Below, in pieces: positions 10,159-21,821 of a stretch of DNA of 64,000 nucleotides. Origin of the DNA: Terfezia claveryi (Eukaryota; Ascomycota; Pezizomycetes; Pezizales; Pezizaceae); assembly GCA_015179025.1 (NCBI GenBank), contig WHUX01000003.1:806001-870000 (forward strand), written 5' to 3'. Position numbers and translations under genes: made by a program. The number at the start of each line of letters is the position of its first letter. Position 1 is the stretch's first letter. The notes beneath the pieces were generated by a model, which saw nothing but the letters and a program-made list of their open reading frames with translations, had not been told where the DNA came from and made no database searches.

Positions 10159-13100
10159 ATCTAAGTTGAGTATGGTGATGGGCTTATTACGTGTGCGTTT
10201 TTGATTAATTACTGCTTTGTAGTGAGTCAACAATTTAAATAGAAAGAACCAAATTCTAGGTTCCATATCTAGTCCGTTTACAGAGACGGGAAGGCGCATT
10301 TCCTATTTGACCAGTTGAGGGTAATCAAAATGTTTCTCACAGGATCTGGGGTCTAGTATAGAATTAAATTTAATCTGACTAATAAAACCAGTGAAACATT
10401 ATAGAGGCACCGGTGAGCCCTCGTGGTTTGTACTCGGGCCTCTCTGGACTAGTTCGGGTCACAACTTTCCCTTCTAGGAGTTATGGTTTATTCATGTATT
10501 CGAGTTTAGGTACAGAGGTAATAGTTGCGGTTAGGGACACAGTGTAAATTAGGACCATGGTTATCGCAACTCTAATATAAGTCGAATCAGCACCGTTTTG
10601 GTTTACATAATAAAGAACGAAATGTCAGATTAGACTATCCTTGGTCTGTTACCTGTTACATAGAGGAAAAGACTTTTGGTGTGAGGCTCTGTAACAAAGA
10701 GAAATATGGATAGGATACTATGGGGCAAGCAAAGTATAAAATAGCTAATCAGATATTGATAAGTGAACACTCTCTGACAACGCATCAGTCTACTCTGGGC
10801 CCGAGAACATTTATGCCGAATGCGAGTAGATTTTTGTCTCGTTTTCAGTTTTATGAACATTTGCTAAGGTGTCCAAAACAGTCACGTGGCTGGTGCCAAG
10901 GTTGGGTTGGAGCTCGGATAGGAAGTCAGCCTTAGATAGTTCTGATTAGCCTTAGACACATCTAGCAGATTGTTAAGGACACGCCTTATCGTTTCTCTCC
11001 ACCTCTCCACGCGAAGTTCGCAACATCTTTTCCTCTGAAGAACAACCTCCATCCCACGTAGGGGAACTATTATCGTATACGAATCTAGAATCATACAACT
11101 ATATAAATACTCCGCACAGATTCAGGGGGGAGTTTTCGATGGCTGGGACAGTAAGTGACATCGAAACCGGAGATAGCTTGTTAACAGCCCATCCGGTAGC
11201 TCAGGGCTCCTGCATGACCATTACCGAGTGGGTTCTGAGCTCACCTCCACTCTTCGAGCTCACACTTCATATACCTTAACCACAGAAGCAAGGTCGCTCA
11301 CCGCCAGCTGATAGTCTATCTATGTACACGGCATATATACCGGTACATGCCTTTTCGCCCTCACATGTTATCCACCCCTAAAGCCAAGCCCAAGGATCGA
11401 CTGTCCATACCGGAGATTTGCTGCCCTTGCTGCCCTTGCTGTCCTTTCTGCTCTTGCTGCTCTTGGCATGTTATATCCCGACTGGTGCCGGGGAAGGTTT
11501 GGGATTGAGTACGGTAAATTCCAGGTACGTACCTCTCTAGTCAGGTACCTAAATACCTATAAATAAGGTTATTCTAGGTAACAGTTCAAGCATGAGCATA
11601 TTTTTGCTGATTTCAGCATCTTTTACGAGTTTACATTCATAGGTATGTCAAGACCTACAACATGCGTTTTGTTCTTCACCAATATACAACAGCACTTACA
11701 CGACATTTGCACGAGCACCGGCGTGCCGACTGGGGACATCGAACCCCCTGTGATGTTTGATGCATGTGCTAACCATGTGCCCAAACATCAAATATTTCAG
11801 TTGCAATTTTCATTAGTAATACTTCATGCCTTGTGCTTTATTGCTTTTTAGGCCGGTGATTAACACATTAAATACTCTGTGTTCTGGATTCTGACGAGAT
11901 AGCTTTGAGATATTTGACGTTTAACAATGTCTGGTTAGGGAAGCAAACATGGCGCGGTACCTGCCGGGATAAATGTGGGCTACCTGGCAATCTCAAAAAC
12001 TCTTGACAAATATAACAGGGGTCTGGCTAATGTTAGGCTAAGCTTCTTGCGTGGACTGAAATGAAGGATGGTTGCACATGCATAAATTTAGTTAGTATGA
12101 TAGGACGGTTTTCTTCACCTGGCTAGGAAATGAGAAAAAGAGCACAAGACAAACTTATTTTTGGGATGGCAGTGACAGGATGAACGCACGATTGGAGGTA
12201 TGGCATCATGCCTGCCATGTGGATGATGGAGTCCCTGTGCGGATGGCGAGCGAACCTCACAATCGGAGGAGGGACTGTAGGTACTGTGGAACATACTAAA
12301 AATGGCTCTGACGGTATTGTGCATAAACAAAATACATGATTTGTGCCAGAGAAGTAAGTATGCTAAGTTCTTGTGCAGGCACCTTGTTTGACCAAGAAAG
12401 TGTATCGAAGTCTCGAAGGAACTTTCAGAAGATTACTTAAGTCCTCTATATCAGCAGTCCGTTATTTCCCCGGCTCTGAACCCCCGTCTGTGTCTCGTCT
12501 CGAATCTATGTGAACTGTCAACGCTCGGGAACACCAGCACCATTCTTTTGATCTGCGTTGGTGTGCGCCTTTTTATTTTTTCTATTTTCTTATTCTGTTA
12601 CATTACGTTACGACACATACAGCAGCTGAGCAAAGATTTGCTTTGCCTTCAATTGCAGCTTTAATTTCCCTTACTTTTTCACCCCACACGATCGCGATCA
12701 TCTCATATTGAGCAAACCGAGAGCTCTGGGGCAGTTGACATTCAGTACTGCGGAGTTCTTGATTTCTTTTTCTTTGGGAAGGAGAGGATATTATACTGTC
12801 GGAGCATTTGGAGAGCCTCTAGAGTGAGACAAGGTATTCGAATACGTCCAGTAAGATACCACTTGCAATTTTAATTTTCCTGGACGTTTTGGAGGCAGTG
12901 TTTTAGGCTAGTTAGCCCTATGATGATGCTGGGGGATCTATGGTTCATTTGACGCTATTGAAGCTCTCTGACGATGGGTCCGTCATCTTGTGCTTCCCTA
13001 CCGACTTTGTATCTGGTCTTGAGGTGGTGCTGGGCGAAGAAATCTACACACAGCTTACGCTCGGGATTTGGGAAAGCAGGATTTTTGCTGACATGGTTTC

Positions 13101-13709
13101 TTATAGGAATAATATATTATACATAATCTCATTAAACCTTTTGGGTAACTAATCAATCACCTTCCCAGAATCTTTCACAAAAGTGATCTTCAAAAGCCAC
13201 AATCATTGTAAGTGCATTTTCATTAATCTGCAGGTTGTGGACTGCAAACTAAACCACCTTTCACACTGCTTTTCCGTCTCCACATTCTGCATGCGCATGT
13301 CTCGATAGCAAGGCATATTTGCGGTTCGCTAACTGTCACAGGTAACTGACGGACTCCGCTGTGCAGCAGACCGCGGGATATTCCCAATCGAATTGGATCG
13401 CGCCCTCGCGATCCCTAGCAGCCTTGTTTAACCTGGGTTTGAATTCTCTACCGGCCCGTTAGTTTGCACACGGCAAGGAAGCAACAAAGCAAGCAAGAGA
13501 AAAAAAAGACGCTCAAGCGTTGCCTTGCATCATTGAGATATTACAGCTGTTATCGATTGGGACTACCGACAGTGTTCTCCACCACGGCTCGCAGGGGATT
13601 TTTTAAAAGAAAAAAGAAAAGAGAGATAGTGAAAAGCTGCATACATACATACATTTAATTAATTTGGCAGATAGTCAGAAAGAAGAAAATTTACCAGTGG
13701 GAAAAGAGG
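10159..13709. other. Intergenic region, probably with the leader of the next gene
   Basis: No supported gene in 3.5 kb. A short Cys-codon-like microsatellite (repeats of TGCTGCCCT / TGCTCTTGC) lies at about 11419-11466. The pyrimidine-rich stretch at 12540-12680 and A/G-rich stretch at 13490-13700 may belong to the promoter and 5' UTR of the gene starting at 13710, but no transcription start can be fixed from sequence alone. Confidence 0.4.
11419..11466. repeat. Short 9-bp degenerate tandem repeat
   Basis: Imperfect repeats of TGCTGCCCT changing into TGCTCTTGC, about five units. A simple-sequence tract in non-coding DNA. Confidence 0.5.
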
Positions 13710-16700
13710 ATGGCTGTAGCTCGTGCAGCAGGGACCGCAGGTCCAGCGGTGCCGTCCTTTGATGGGGGCAGCAGAGCAAAAGAGCATCGATATCACTTCA
13801 ACTGGAACTTAGCATCATCTTTTCGCAGAACTTCATTACCACCACTACCATCACCACGATTATTAGCGCAGAGTGAGTATTGTGCAACGGAAGAGGAACT
13901 AGCTCCACCAGTGTTCCCCCTCAGTGTTGCGTCAGTATCGACCACGGACCTCCACGAGGGCAGTATCAACCCGATTCTGAACCCGTTACAGCGTCGCGCA
14001 ACGGTCCGCCAGATCAGGTCCAGCGTGAATATGCGCTTCTCTATGTCTGCGGTGAGTTCCTCGACTTCACCGTCGCCGCTTGGAGTGGTAGCTGGATCAA
14101 CCGGTGGAGCAAAAAAGTCTCCGGGGTCGAGGAGCTCTAGTCCTGCGATGGGAGTCGAGAGGAAACCTGTTCCATCGTCACAAATGGGGTATGGATCGCT
14201 AGGGAGGAAGAATAGGTTGCGTCCATCATCGCTGTCCCAGTCAGCCACTATTATTCCTGGCGAAGGGTTCCCAAGGCTGGGTACTCCGCCATCGGCGACA
14301 AAAGGATCTCCCCAGATCCCGTTTAGTGCCCATTCTACTCCAGCGTTAGCACAGACACCCTCGTGGGCATCACTTCCACAGCCATCAGAACCGCCACAAG
14401 CGCCATTTTTGGAGAGATCGAAAACACCGCCAGCGATATTATTTGAGAAGATGAGAACTGGCTTTGGGTCACCGTCGAAGAAGAAAAATGTTCCTGAAAA
14501 GATAAATACGAACCTTTCTGGAGACGAGGCCATGGGGATGACTAGTTTCTTTAGCCCAATAAGTAGCGGTTCGGAGGACGAGAAGGCGCCACCGATAAGG
14601 TTACCAAAGACAATGCGGGGTGGTGAGGGTATGATTGGGCCTATTGGAGCTTATGGATCGAGACCTGGTTCGAGGAAAACGACGATTTTGTTCTCGGAGT
14701 TGACAGGGGTTGGTAAAGATGGGTCTGAGGGAAAGTGTAAGAAGGAGAAGAAGGACAAGAAGGAAGGTAAAGAGGGGGGTAAGAGGAGAGTGAGTGGGTT
14801 TGGTGCAGGGAGTTTCCGAAAACTCTGGGGAGGGAAGGATGACAGTGAATTGAAGAGTCCTGGTTTACCAAAAAGCCCAGGACTACCAAAAAGCCCAGGA
14901 CTGCCAAAAAGCCCAGGACTGCCAAAAAGCCCAGGGTTTCCGATGGTACCACCATCCCTGCCGGCGCCAAATTCGTCCTTCCTGAACAAGGCTGTGAATA
15001 GAGCATCTTCGCCATCCCCGTTCCTACGTAGGAAGAAGGAGAAGGAAGAGAAGAAGGACAAGAAGGACAAAAAGGAGAAGGAAATCGTCTTGCCGAAGGA
15101 GACTAATATTACTCCAAATTCTACGTTCAGTGGGGGGTTCAAGATTAGCAACCCCATCCCCCATCCGGACCTCTTGCAGATTTTCCCGAGTCCGACGTCA
15201 CCAAAATATCCACCAGGAACCCGCCCAAGAGGATCTTCGTTGTCCTACTTGTCGACTGCACTCCCACAGCCTCCCCCACTCCACTATCCCATGTCTGCTT
15301 CATCATCGACTTATTCACGGCGGACTTCGTCAGATATTAATGCACCCTCAAGGACCTCATTTACATCCAGCTCCACCGGCGTGAATCCCCGCTCTTCACC
15401 CCTCACTCCCGGGGGAATTAAAGCCCCGCGGCAAGACGACCAGCCTTCGCCACTCGTTACGTCAATAAATGTGAATCAGTATGGAGGGGCTTCCATCACA
15501 TTTCCCCCGAGTCAGCCATATATAATGGAGCAGAATCCCCGGCCTCATAATGGTCACATGAGGTCCGTTAGTGCACCAAGCATCAATCCCAACCCTCCCC
15601 GCAACAGTAGCTATGATGATAATGCCAATACATCCACAACCGCGGATATCACTCCTGCGGGTGCAGGGTGGAAATTCCCCGCTCCTTCCCCGCAAATTCA
15701 ACAGCAAGATGAACAGTCTTTAGAGGAAGCGGGTGCGTACTCACCTGGCTCAGCGCAAGATTTACTCCACACTCTGCACCAGTCTCTGGCTACGGCTGAG
15801 CGGGCATATGCCCACTCTGTATCTGCTTTCGCAAAGGAGATCAGTTTTGACGAGCGTCTTGCGCGGGAATTGGAGGCTTTAGAGAAGCGCCTGCGTAGTC
15901 AGACGGAGATTATTGCGGGAATTAGGAGGCAAGCAGGGGAACGGAAGAGGAGGAGGGACAGTAAATTGCGCAGGGAGCGGGAGGCTGAGATGATGGCTGC
16001 AGTTAAGGAACATCAAAGTGAGAGTGAGAGGGGTTATTTTAACAGTAGTAGTAGTAGTGAAGATGAGGGGGACGGCGAAGACGGAGATCAGCTGCACACT
16101 AGGGGTAGTGGAAATGCGAATGGGCATGACCAGGTAGAGGAGGGTGTATCCCTGGAGCAGGTCGCTGCAGTGGTAGCGAAGGAGGACTTTGCCGGGTTAG
16201 GAAGAGGGAGACCGTTGACAAATGTGGATGAAGAAGGAGATGTGGATTTGGTGATAAAGACATCTTCATATACTAGTACTCCTGCAGGTGTGACTGACCA
16301 TCATCCACTTTATCGCTCTTCATCAATCCCACGGTCACCGGCCGTTAAGCGGACAGATACAAATATGACGACTACCTCCGCACCTCCAAAGACACCCACA
16401 AGGCCAAGCCCCACTGGAACTCCAGTCCACTCCCGACCTCCAAGCAAAACCAACAGCACTCTCTTACTGAAACGCACCTCAAATGCTTCTCGCCACCGAA
16501 AACCAGTCGGCTCACTAGCTAGGCGAACCTTCGGTGAAGAGCAACGTAAACATGCCGTCGATGAACTCAAGACAGATACCGCGCCTACCCCACCTGAAGG
16601 AGTGAGCTGTGCAACTGCTCCGGCCGCGGCATCTGGAATTCCAAAGCTTACTGTGCAAATACAGGCACCTGCTCCACTGGAGGTAGGTTTGGGAATTGTG

Positions 16701-17438
16701 TCTCCAAATGGCTATATCAACGTTCCTGCACCGAGATTGGGAATACAGTCTTCGAGTTCGAGTTTCTCATTTGAGAGCTCGGATGTAGAAAAAGCTGCGT
16801 TGATGGAATATCATGACTATCATCACCTCCCGCTAAGTGCTGCACCATCGCAGCAGCCTTCACGGGAAACCTTGGGGGAGCAGAATGATGACATGGATGG
16901 GGAGAGGGGAAAAAAGGATAAAGTCAATCACTCTCTTCGGCAGAAGTTCGATGAGAAGCAGGGATATAATTTATACCGCCAGCACAGTGCCAGCACAACA
17001 AGTACCAGTCTCCACCTCACTAGTTCCAATAACAGCGGGACATACCTACCTCCGCCCCTTCCAACCAATACATATCCCATGTCACCACCCCAACAGCCCC
17101 AGCAATCAGAAAAACCAACAAGTGGACACATCCACTTCCCTTCCAATAACGGCAATAACAACTCGCGGAGCAATAGCCGCGCGAATACGCCTATCCCTTT
17201 TGGTCCACATGGTGGGTTAATATCTCCTCCAATCTCTCCACCGACGAGTTCGCATGGGAGTCATGGAAGTTGGTATCGGAGGGTTGGGGAGGAGGTGGTC
17301 AGGGAGAGGGCGATAAGCCCCGAAGGGGTTTTGATGAGGAGTCAAAGGGCGAGAGAAGGAGAAGCGATCCACGGAATCGGACCGGGAGATCATGAGAGAA
17401 AGGCGGTGGTAGAGGGAGTGGAGTTGATGCTGATATGA
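13710..17438 (+). CDS. Large disordered Ser/Pro-rich protein with coiled coil
   Basis: A single ATG-initiated frame of 1242 codons with no intron needed. The product is mostly disordered: a short N-terminal block (YHFNWNLASSFRR), long Ser/Pro/Thr regions, a Lys-rich stretch (KCKKEKKDKKEGKEGGKRR, about residue 345-365), five KSPGLP-type repeats at ~382-411, and a second Lys-rich stretch (KKEKEEKKDKKDKKEKE) near 440-460. A helical, coiled-coil-like segment spans ~684-772 (LHQSLATAERAYAHSV, then LARELEALEKRLRSQTE and a very basic RKRRRDSKLRRERE). Acidic Ser-rich (SSSSSEDEGDGEDGD) and Asn/His/Pro-rich regions follow. Many SP/TP sites would suit proline-directed kinases. I cannot assign a family. 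Cytoskeletal, polarity or signalling scaffold roles are common for such proteins but are conjecture here. Confidence 0.75.
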   Translation: MAVARAAGTAGPAVPSFDGGSRAKEHRYHFNWNLASSFRRTSLPPLPSPRLLAQSEYCATEEELAPPVFPLSVASVSTTDLHEGSINPILNPLQRRATVRQIRSSVNMRFSMSAVSSSTSPSPLGVVAGSTGGAKKSPGSRSSSPAMGVERKPVPSSQMGYGSLGRKNRLRPSSLSQSATIIPGEGFPRLGTPPSATKGSPQIPFSAHSTPALAQTPSWASLPQPSEPPQAPFLERSKTPPAILFEKMRTGFGSPSKKKNVPEKINTNLSGDEAMGMTSFFSPISSGSEDEKAPPIRLPKTMRGGEGMIGPIGAYGSRPGSRKTTILFSELTGVGKDGSEGKCKKEKKDKKEGKEGGKRRVSGFGAGSFRKLWGGKDDSELKSPGLPKSPGLPKSPGLPKSPGLPKSPGFPMVPPSLPAPNSSFLNKAVNRASSPSPFLRRKKEKEEKKDKKDKKEKEIVLPKETNITPNSTFSGGFKISNPIPHPDLLQIFPSPTSPKYPPGTRPRGSSLSYLSTALPQPPPLHYPMSASSSTYSRRTSSDINAPSRTSFTSSSTGVNPRSSPLTPGGIKAPRQDDQPSPLVTSINVNQYGGASITFPPSQPYIMEQNPRPHNGHMRSVSAPSINPNPPRNSSYDDNANTSTTADITPAGAGWKFPAPSPQIQQQDEQSLEEAGAYSPGSAQDLLHTLHQSLATAERAYAHSVSAFAKEISFDERLARELEALEKRLRSQTEIIAGIRRQAGERKRRRDSKLRREREAEMMAAVKEHQSESERGYFNSSSSSEDEGDGEDGDQLHTRGSGNANGHDQVEEGVSLEQVAAVVAKEDFAGLGRGRPLTNVDEEGDVDLVIKTSSYTSTPAGVTDHHPLYRSSSIPRSPAVKRTDTNMTTTSAPPKTPTRPSPTGTPVHSRPPSKTNSTLLLKRTSNASRHRKPVGSLARRTFGEEQRKHAVDELKTDTAPTPPEGVSCATAPAAASGIPKLTVQIQAPAPLEVGLGIVSPNGYINVPAPRLGIQSSSSSFSFESSDVEKAALMEYHDYHHLPLSAAPSQQPSRETLGEQNDDMDGERGKKDKVNHSLRQKFDEKQGYNLYRQHSASTTSTSLHLTSSNNSGTYLPPPLPTNTYPMSPPQQPQQSEKPTSGHIHFPSNNGNNNSRSNSRANTPIPFGPHGGLISPPISPPTSSHGSHGSWYRRVGEEVVRERAISPEGVLMRSQRAREGEAIHGIGPGDHERKAVVEGVELMLI
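14853..14942 (+). repeat. 18-bp tandem repeat, five units (KSPGLP)
   Basis: Five in-frame copies of an 18-nt unit (consensus AAAAGCCCAGGACTGCCA) inside the 1242-residue gene. Units 2-4 differ by a single base. The near-identity at DNA level points to recent expansion; unit length is a multiple of three, so copy-number change keeps the frame. Confidence 0.9.
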
Positions 17439-19666
17439 AGGATTATAGGATTGCTTTGAGATACCTTTGGTGTGGGTAAGTTGGCGTTGGCGTTTTTTCA
17501 ATTTCCTTATCAAATCTTGGGGCTATTTTTTGGGGGGGCATATTGTAGGTATGGAGCGGTGCCTGGTGCAGAAGGGGTTTAGTTTTTTGCCCACAGGTTT
17601 GTATATTAGGGAAGGGATGAATGAGTGTTGGCTGTCCATTATTATTTTTTTCTCACTGGTTAGGTAGGGCCTGGCACTACCTTCATATGAATTTCGTTTC
17701 GCTTCGATTGTCTCCTGGGTTAACTGCAGTTGATAATGGCTATGGCCATGGTATTTAATGGTAAGTGTTGAAGGGTTATGGATTATGGACATGGTTGAAT
17801 GAGATACTTAGATATTGTGCGATACTGGGATTGACGAATAATTGCTTTTTGTGGTAGAGGATTTGGGTACCAAGGGTAGATAGGGTACGAGGTAGATAGA
17901 AAAATAAAAGAATAAAGAGATAAATAAATACTAATTCTGCTACCACATGCTACCACATGCTATCGAAAGTATTCGTTATATGCTTAGCTTCGCATTTGAA
18001 AACAACCACTGCCAAGTATTAGTGCGTGCATGATCACAAAGCATTTCAGGGTAAAAGTATGTAGTTCAAATGAACAATCAAAACATGCGAAAATTTGCAT
18101 TATATGTACAAAATGGCGGCTTTATACCGACGCCGCTGATCGCGACTCTTTCAACCTCAATATTGACGACATCTGGACACCGGGGGATTCCGATAACACT
18201 AATGCCGCGGCTAAGCCCTTATATAACCAGGTTATATCGAACACGGGAAGCAAATAATCATTCAAAGGTGTTAACTCGCATAGAGGAGGGGCATGGCTGT
18301 ATACTAACCAATCAGGGGAGGGGGGGTTGTGTAAAAACCTACCTAGTCAGGCGGGCACGTAAAAAACTAAGTTACACTGACGCGAGATTTTCTCTAGAAA
18401 AAAAGGAAAAAAAAAAAAACCGACATCGTATTTACAAAAAAAAAAATAAATAAATAAGATGTTCCCTAGGTAGAAGATCGCAAAATGCCGATAAAGTATA
18501 TCTATATCATATATAGGACCAAGTAAGTTTATTGCGCGCCCCCCCTTAAATTTTTTTTTTTTTTTTTTTTTTCAAATCCCCAGGTTAACTAACAACCCCT
18601 GTGAGGCTTTTTACGCCAACTCGCTTTGCCAGCATGAGAAACCTCAAAACCAAAAAAAAATCATAGGTCTACAACCTCTCTTACTTGACTTTTGTGCTTT
18701 GTGGTAAAGGGGTGAGATAAGAGTAAAAATCCCCTATTCCAAAAAAGGCGCCAAAATAACATACAGTACATAACATATATGCAAATATAGAAGATATGCT
18801 GACAATAAAGAAACTTTTTGCAAAGGAAAAAGGGTTGGGGGGAAGGGTTCACATCTACGTTATAATATAATACATAATGATGGCTATTTTTAGAAATGCG
18901 AAGAACTTGATTGTTAGAAATTTGGAAAATACTACTGTAAGCCTTTTTTTTTTAAATATATACAGTATAAATCTCTGTATACGAGTATACGAGGGTGTTG
19001 TTAGTTGTTAGTTATTGAGTTGGAGATATCCATGTAGGTTTTTAATATAAGTTCTCACTTATGAATGGGCACACCACTGACTAGGGAGAAAGGGGGGGGG
19101 GGGGAGGGGGGGAAGGGTGCTGCTGGGTTTAAAAAAAAAAATACCCCACCCCCTCCCCGGCCCCCCGAAGGTTAGTTTGTATATATGAAACTATACAGAT
19201 AGCTAAAAAGGGAGTAATTAGCCTTTGGGAATATAGCTCGAGTATTAGAGCCCCCCCCAATGCCACGGGTCCGAGCATATATATCATGGTAATGAATGTA
19301 TTTATTTGGAGGAAGTCATGTAGTTTCCAATCCATACAAATTGCAAGCAAAACGCCTTGAGGAACGTTACGTAGATCATGGTAAAAACTAATCGAAGAAT
19401 TACTAAATTAAGTATTCTTGATCCAAAAGAAGAAGAAAAAGAAAATTAAAAAAAAAAAAAAATGTTTTCTTGGTCTCCCAAGGAAAGGAACCACAATTAG
19501 TGCTTTTACCTTGGAAGCACTTTGAAACTCCTATTTAAATACATTCCCGGTTTGTTAAACAAAGTCCTGGCGCTATCCCCAACCCAATTTTGGCTCTCGA
19601 CAGCAAGATAAATGCCGCCCATACCATGGCGAGAGTTAAAAAAAAAAAAAAAGCCCTCGCACATAG
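17439..19666. other. Intergenic region rich in homopolymer runs
   Basis: No supported gene. It holds an A-rich tract (18398-18419), a T run (about 18550-18572), a G-rich run (19092-19117), further A runs at 19129-19140 and 19447-19462, and a tandem TGCTACCACA pair near 17938. Open frames here are short and interrupted by these tracts. Confidence 0.5.
19092..19117. repeat. G-rich run, possible G-quadruplex
   Basis: Near-continuous G tract (GGGGGGGGGGGGGGAGGGGGGGGAAGGG-like, allowing for run length) on the plus strand followed 20 nt later by an A run and a C-rich stretch. Such tracts can form G4 structures and are also error-prone in assembly. Confidence 0.5.
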
Positions 19667-20310
19667 CTAAATACAAGCTTCCCCCTTCTTCGCAGTCATC
19701 TGAAGGAATATCCCATCCCTGCTTGCTCTCTCCTGAAATTTTTCCTTAATCCACCACGCCGGCTTGGTTTTCCAACAGCCCAAACAGCACCTCCTTGCAT
19801 CCGAAAACTCATAGTGACAGGCTGGGTTTCGAATGGATTTGTCATTGTGTAATTTATCTTCTTCGGTAGGCCAGTGGGTACCCTGGGAGGAGATTTGGGG
19901 GAGGAAGACGTCGTAGCAGCAATACTGTGAAGCTCCGCTTCAGGTTAGTTGGGGTAGGCGGAAATTGAAGTAAGTAGACATACAACACAAATTTGAGTCC
20001 CGCAACACCAACACCCAAATCTCCACCGGTTGACACCTCCACAAGTGAATTTTTTTATTGCAGCGCGGCTGGGGGCGATGGTGTGATTGATTGCGCGAGA
20101 GGTGAGCATGAGGTTGACAAGGTCGGCGTCATGGAGGTGGGTGGCGAGGAGTTTGACTACTGGATAGTGGGTTAGGGCGTTGGTGAGGAGAGTGAAGAGA
20201 TCTCGAGGGGCGGCGGCTGAATGCGTATTGGTGTCCATTGCAGTAGATGAGATGTCGTCGGCGTCGGCATCGGCGCCGGCGAGACTGGATGGATCCGGTG
20301 CGGTTGACAT
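19667..20310 (-). CDS. F-box-like zinc-binding protein, two exons
   Basis: Join of complement 19984-20310 (exon 1, 109 codons from the ATG at 20310) and 19667-19924 (exon 2, to a TAG), giving 194 residues. Residues ~47-78 resemble an F-box-like helix pair (LLATHLHDADLVNLMLTSRA). It is followed by a cysteine cluster: C100, C102, C103, C108 and, across the splice, C111/C112, then C145, C155/C156 and C159. This F-box plus CWCC...C..C arrangement occurs in many Pezizomycotina F-box-like proteins. F-box proteins usually recruit substrates to SCF ubiquitin ligases, but many fungal ones are untested. The frame upstream of the ATG is open to a GTG at 20373, so a longer start is not excluded. The splice completes a CVYC zinc pair, strong support for the model. 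Confidence 0.72.
19925..19983 (-). other. Intron of the F-box-like gene, 59 nt
   Basis: On the minus strand: donor GTATGT (19983-19978), branch-like AACTAAC about 20 nt before the acceptor CTTCACAG ending at 19925. Phase 0. Reading through it instead hits a stop after 12 codons; splicing opens an 85-codon second exon with cysteine pairs and tryptophans. Confidence 0.75.
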
Positions 20311-21821
20311 GATGGAGCTTGGAGGTTGATATTTCGAGAGCGGGTTAGAGAAGTTATTGTACTTTCGTTTCACAGGTTATCAAATGATCAAGTATCGTTC
20401 CTTTCGGTTGAAATTATTATAACTCGTGCTTTCTGGTATCAGTAGTATGTATATCCTAGATCAATTTGGAACCGAGCTGGTTTAATATTCCAGAGTGAGA
20501 GGGGGCCTGTGTATAAACAAAACGAAGTTTTGGACGGCTGAGAACCTACAAAGAGTCATACAGGAAACGTGACTGTTGTTTGTTGTTGACTCTGAGTTCG
20601 CCCCACGTCATGAATCATAACTGAGCAGATAAACAAATAAACAAACAGTTGTGTTAGAGTCAAGTCAAGTACCATGAACAGCTTCCAAGGGCCTGCCTCA
20701 CTTCGAACCAATCAAACCGCTTCGCAAACTAGGTACAGTACATAGGAAGGAGGTACCTACAGTATGCACGTAGGTTGGTCGGCCAACTCTACTCGTGTGT
20801 CGCACCAGCTGCCCGCGCATGTGCATATGGCGCAAGCACGGGAAAACAAGGTACTGTACTTAGGAAACTTGAACCACTTTTCTCACGAGAGGGCACAAAA
20901 GTAAATCTTGGTGAAATTACACCGCTGGGGCTGGTACATATATCTAACTCCAAATTCAAAACTCTGGGTGGAAAACAAGGTCGGAGTTGGAGTTGTGGGG
21001 ATAACTAGAGGCCCTGGAAATAATGGGTCCCCTCCCCCCTCCAGATATTCATTACTCATGACCCCCGGGCCCTGCTCCTATTATTACCGGCCTTCGTACT
21101 TGCCGGCACAATATCTCCGTTCAACACGAACCCTTGCACACTAAGCCTAAGCGAACTAATGGCGGCTTGTAGGGAAGGGAGAAGAGTTCGGGAGAGGTGT
21201 GATGGGAAAAGGACCGGTTGGCTAGATTGATGGATGGGGGGGATGGACAGGATTTGATTTAATTGATTCCGATTCTCTTTTTTTCTCTTCGGCGGAAGAA
21301 TTCGAATAGTTTGGGTTCCCGAGAAAGTGCACAATCTTCATCCCATAAGACATCTAGAACGCAACAGGGCCGATCGACCGGGAAGATCTACGGCTCTCCA
21401 GAATCGCGAGGTCGAACATTCAGTCACCAGTACACTGGATACATATCACAGATTAGTCGATCAGCGGTAGGTATACTGTTAGTACTTACTCGGGCTTATC
21501 CAAACATCGAGGACTCTGGTCGCGTGGCACCTGCAAAGACGCCTCAGTTTCATGTCCCCCTACGTACAATCAAACAACTTGGATGTCCAAAATTTACATT
21601 TTGTAAGACCTTCTTCTGGAGGAAGCCTGTTGCGGAAATAATTGGGTGTGTTAGTCAGTTTGTAAACAGCGAGCAAACAGGGGACGAAAAAATCATACAT
21701 ACCCAAGGGCCTTGAGGGATTGGAGGTTGGTTGTGGTGGTGAGAGGTGGATATCAATCTTTAATCTCCAGCCACCAAACAACTGGGAGGGAATGCGTTGA
21801 TATATAGAAATCAATACAACA
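20311..21821. other. Divergent intergenic region
   Basis: Shared upstream region of the minus-strand F-box-like gene and the plus-strand membrane protein gene. No gene or clear regulatory site found. A 150-codon frame at 21263-21715 has no recognisable features and overlaps a similar frame on the other strand, so it is left out. Confidence 0.45.

Noticed and set aside
13793..14533. Minus-strand 246-codon ORF
   Set aside because: Shadow of the 1242-codon gene on the plus strand; no independent features.
21263..21715. 150-codon plus-strand ORF
   Set aside because: No motif, mixed composition, and overlaps a frame of similar quality on the other strand.
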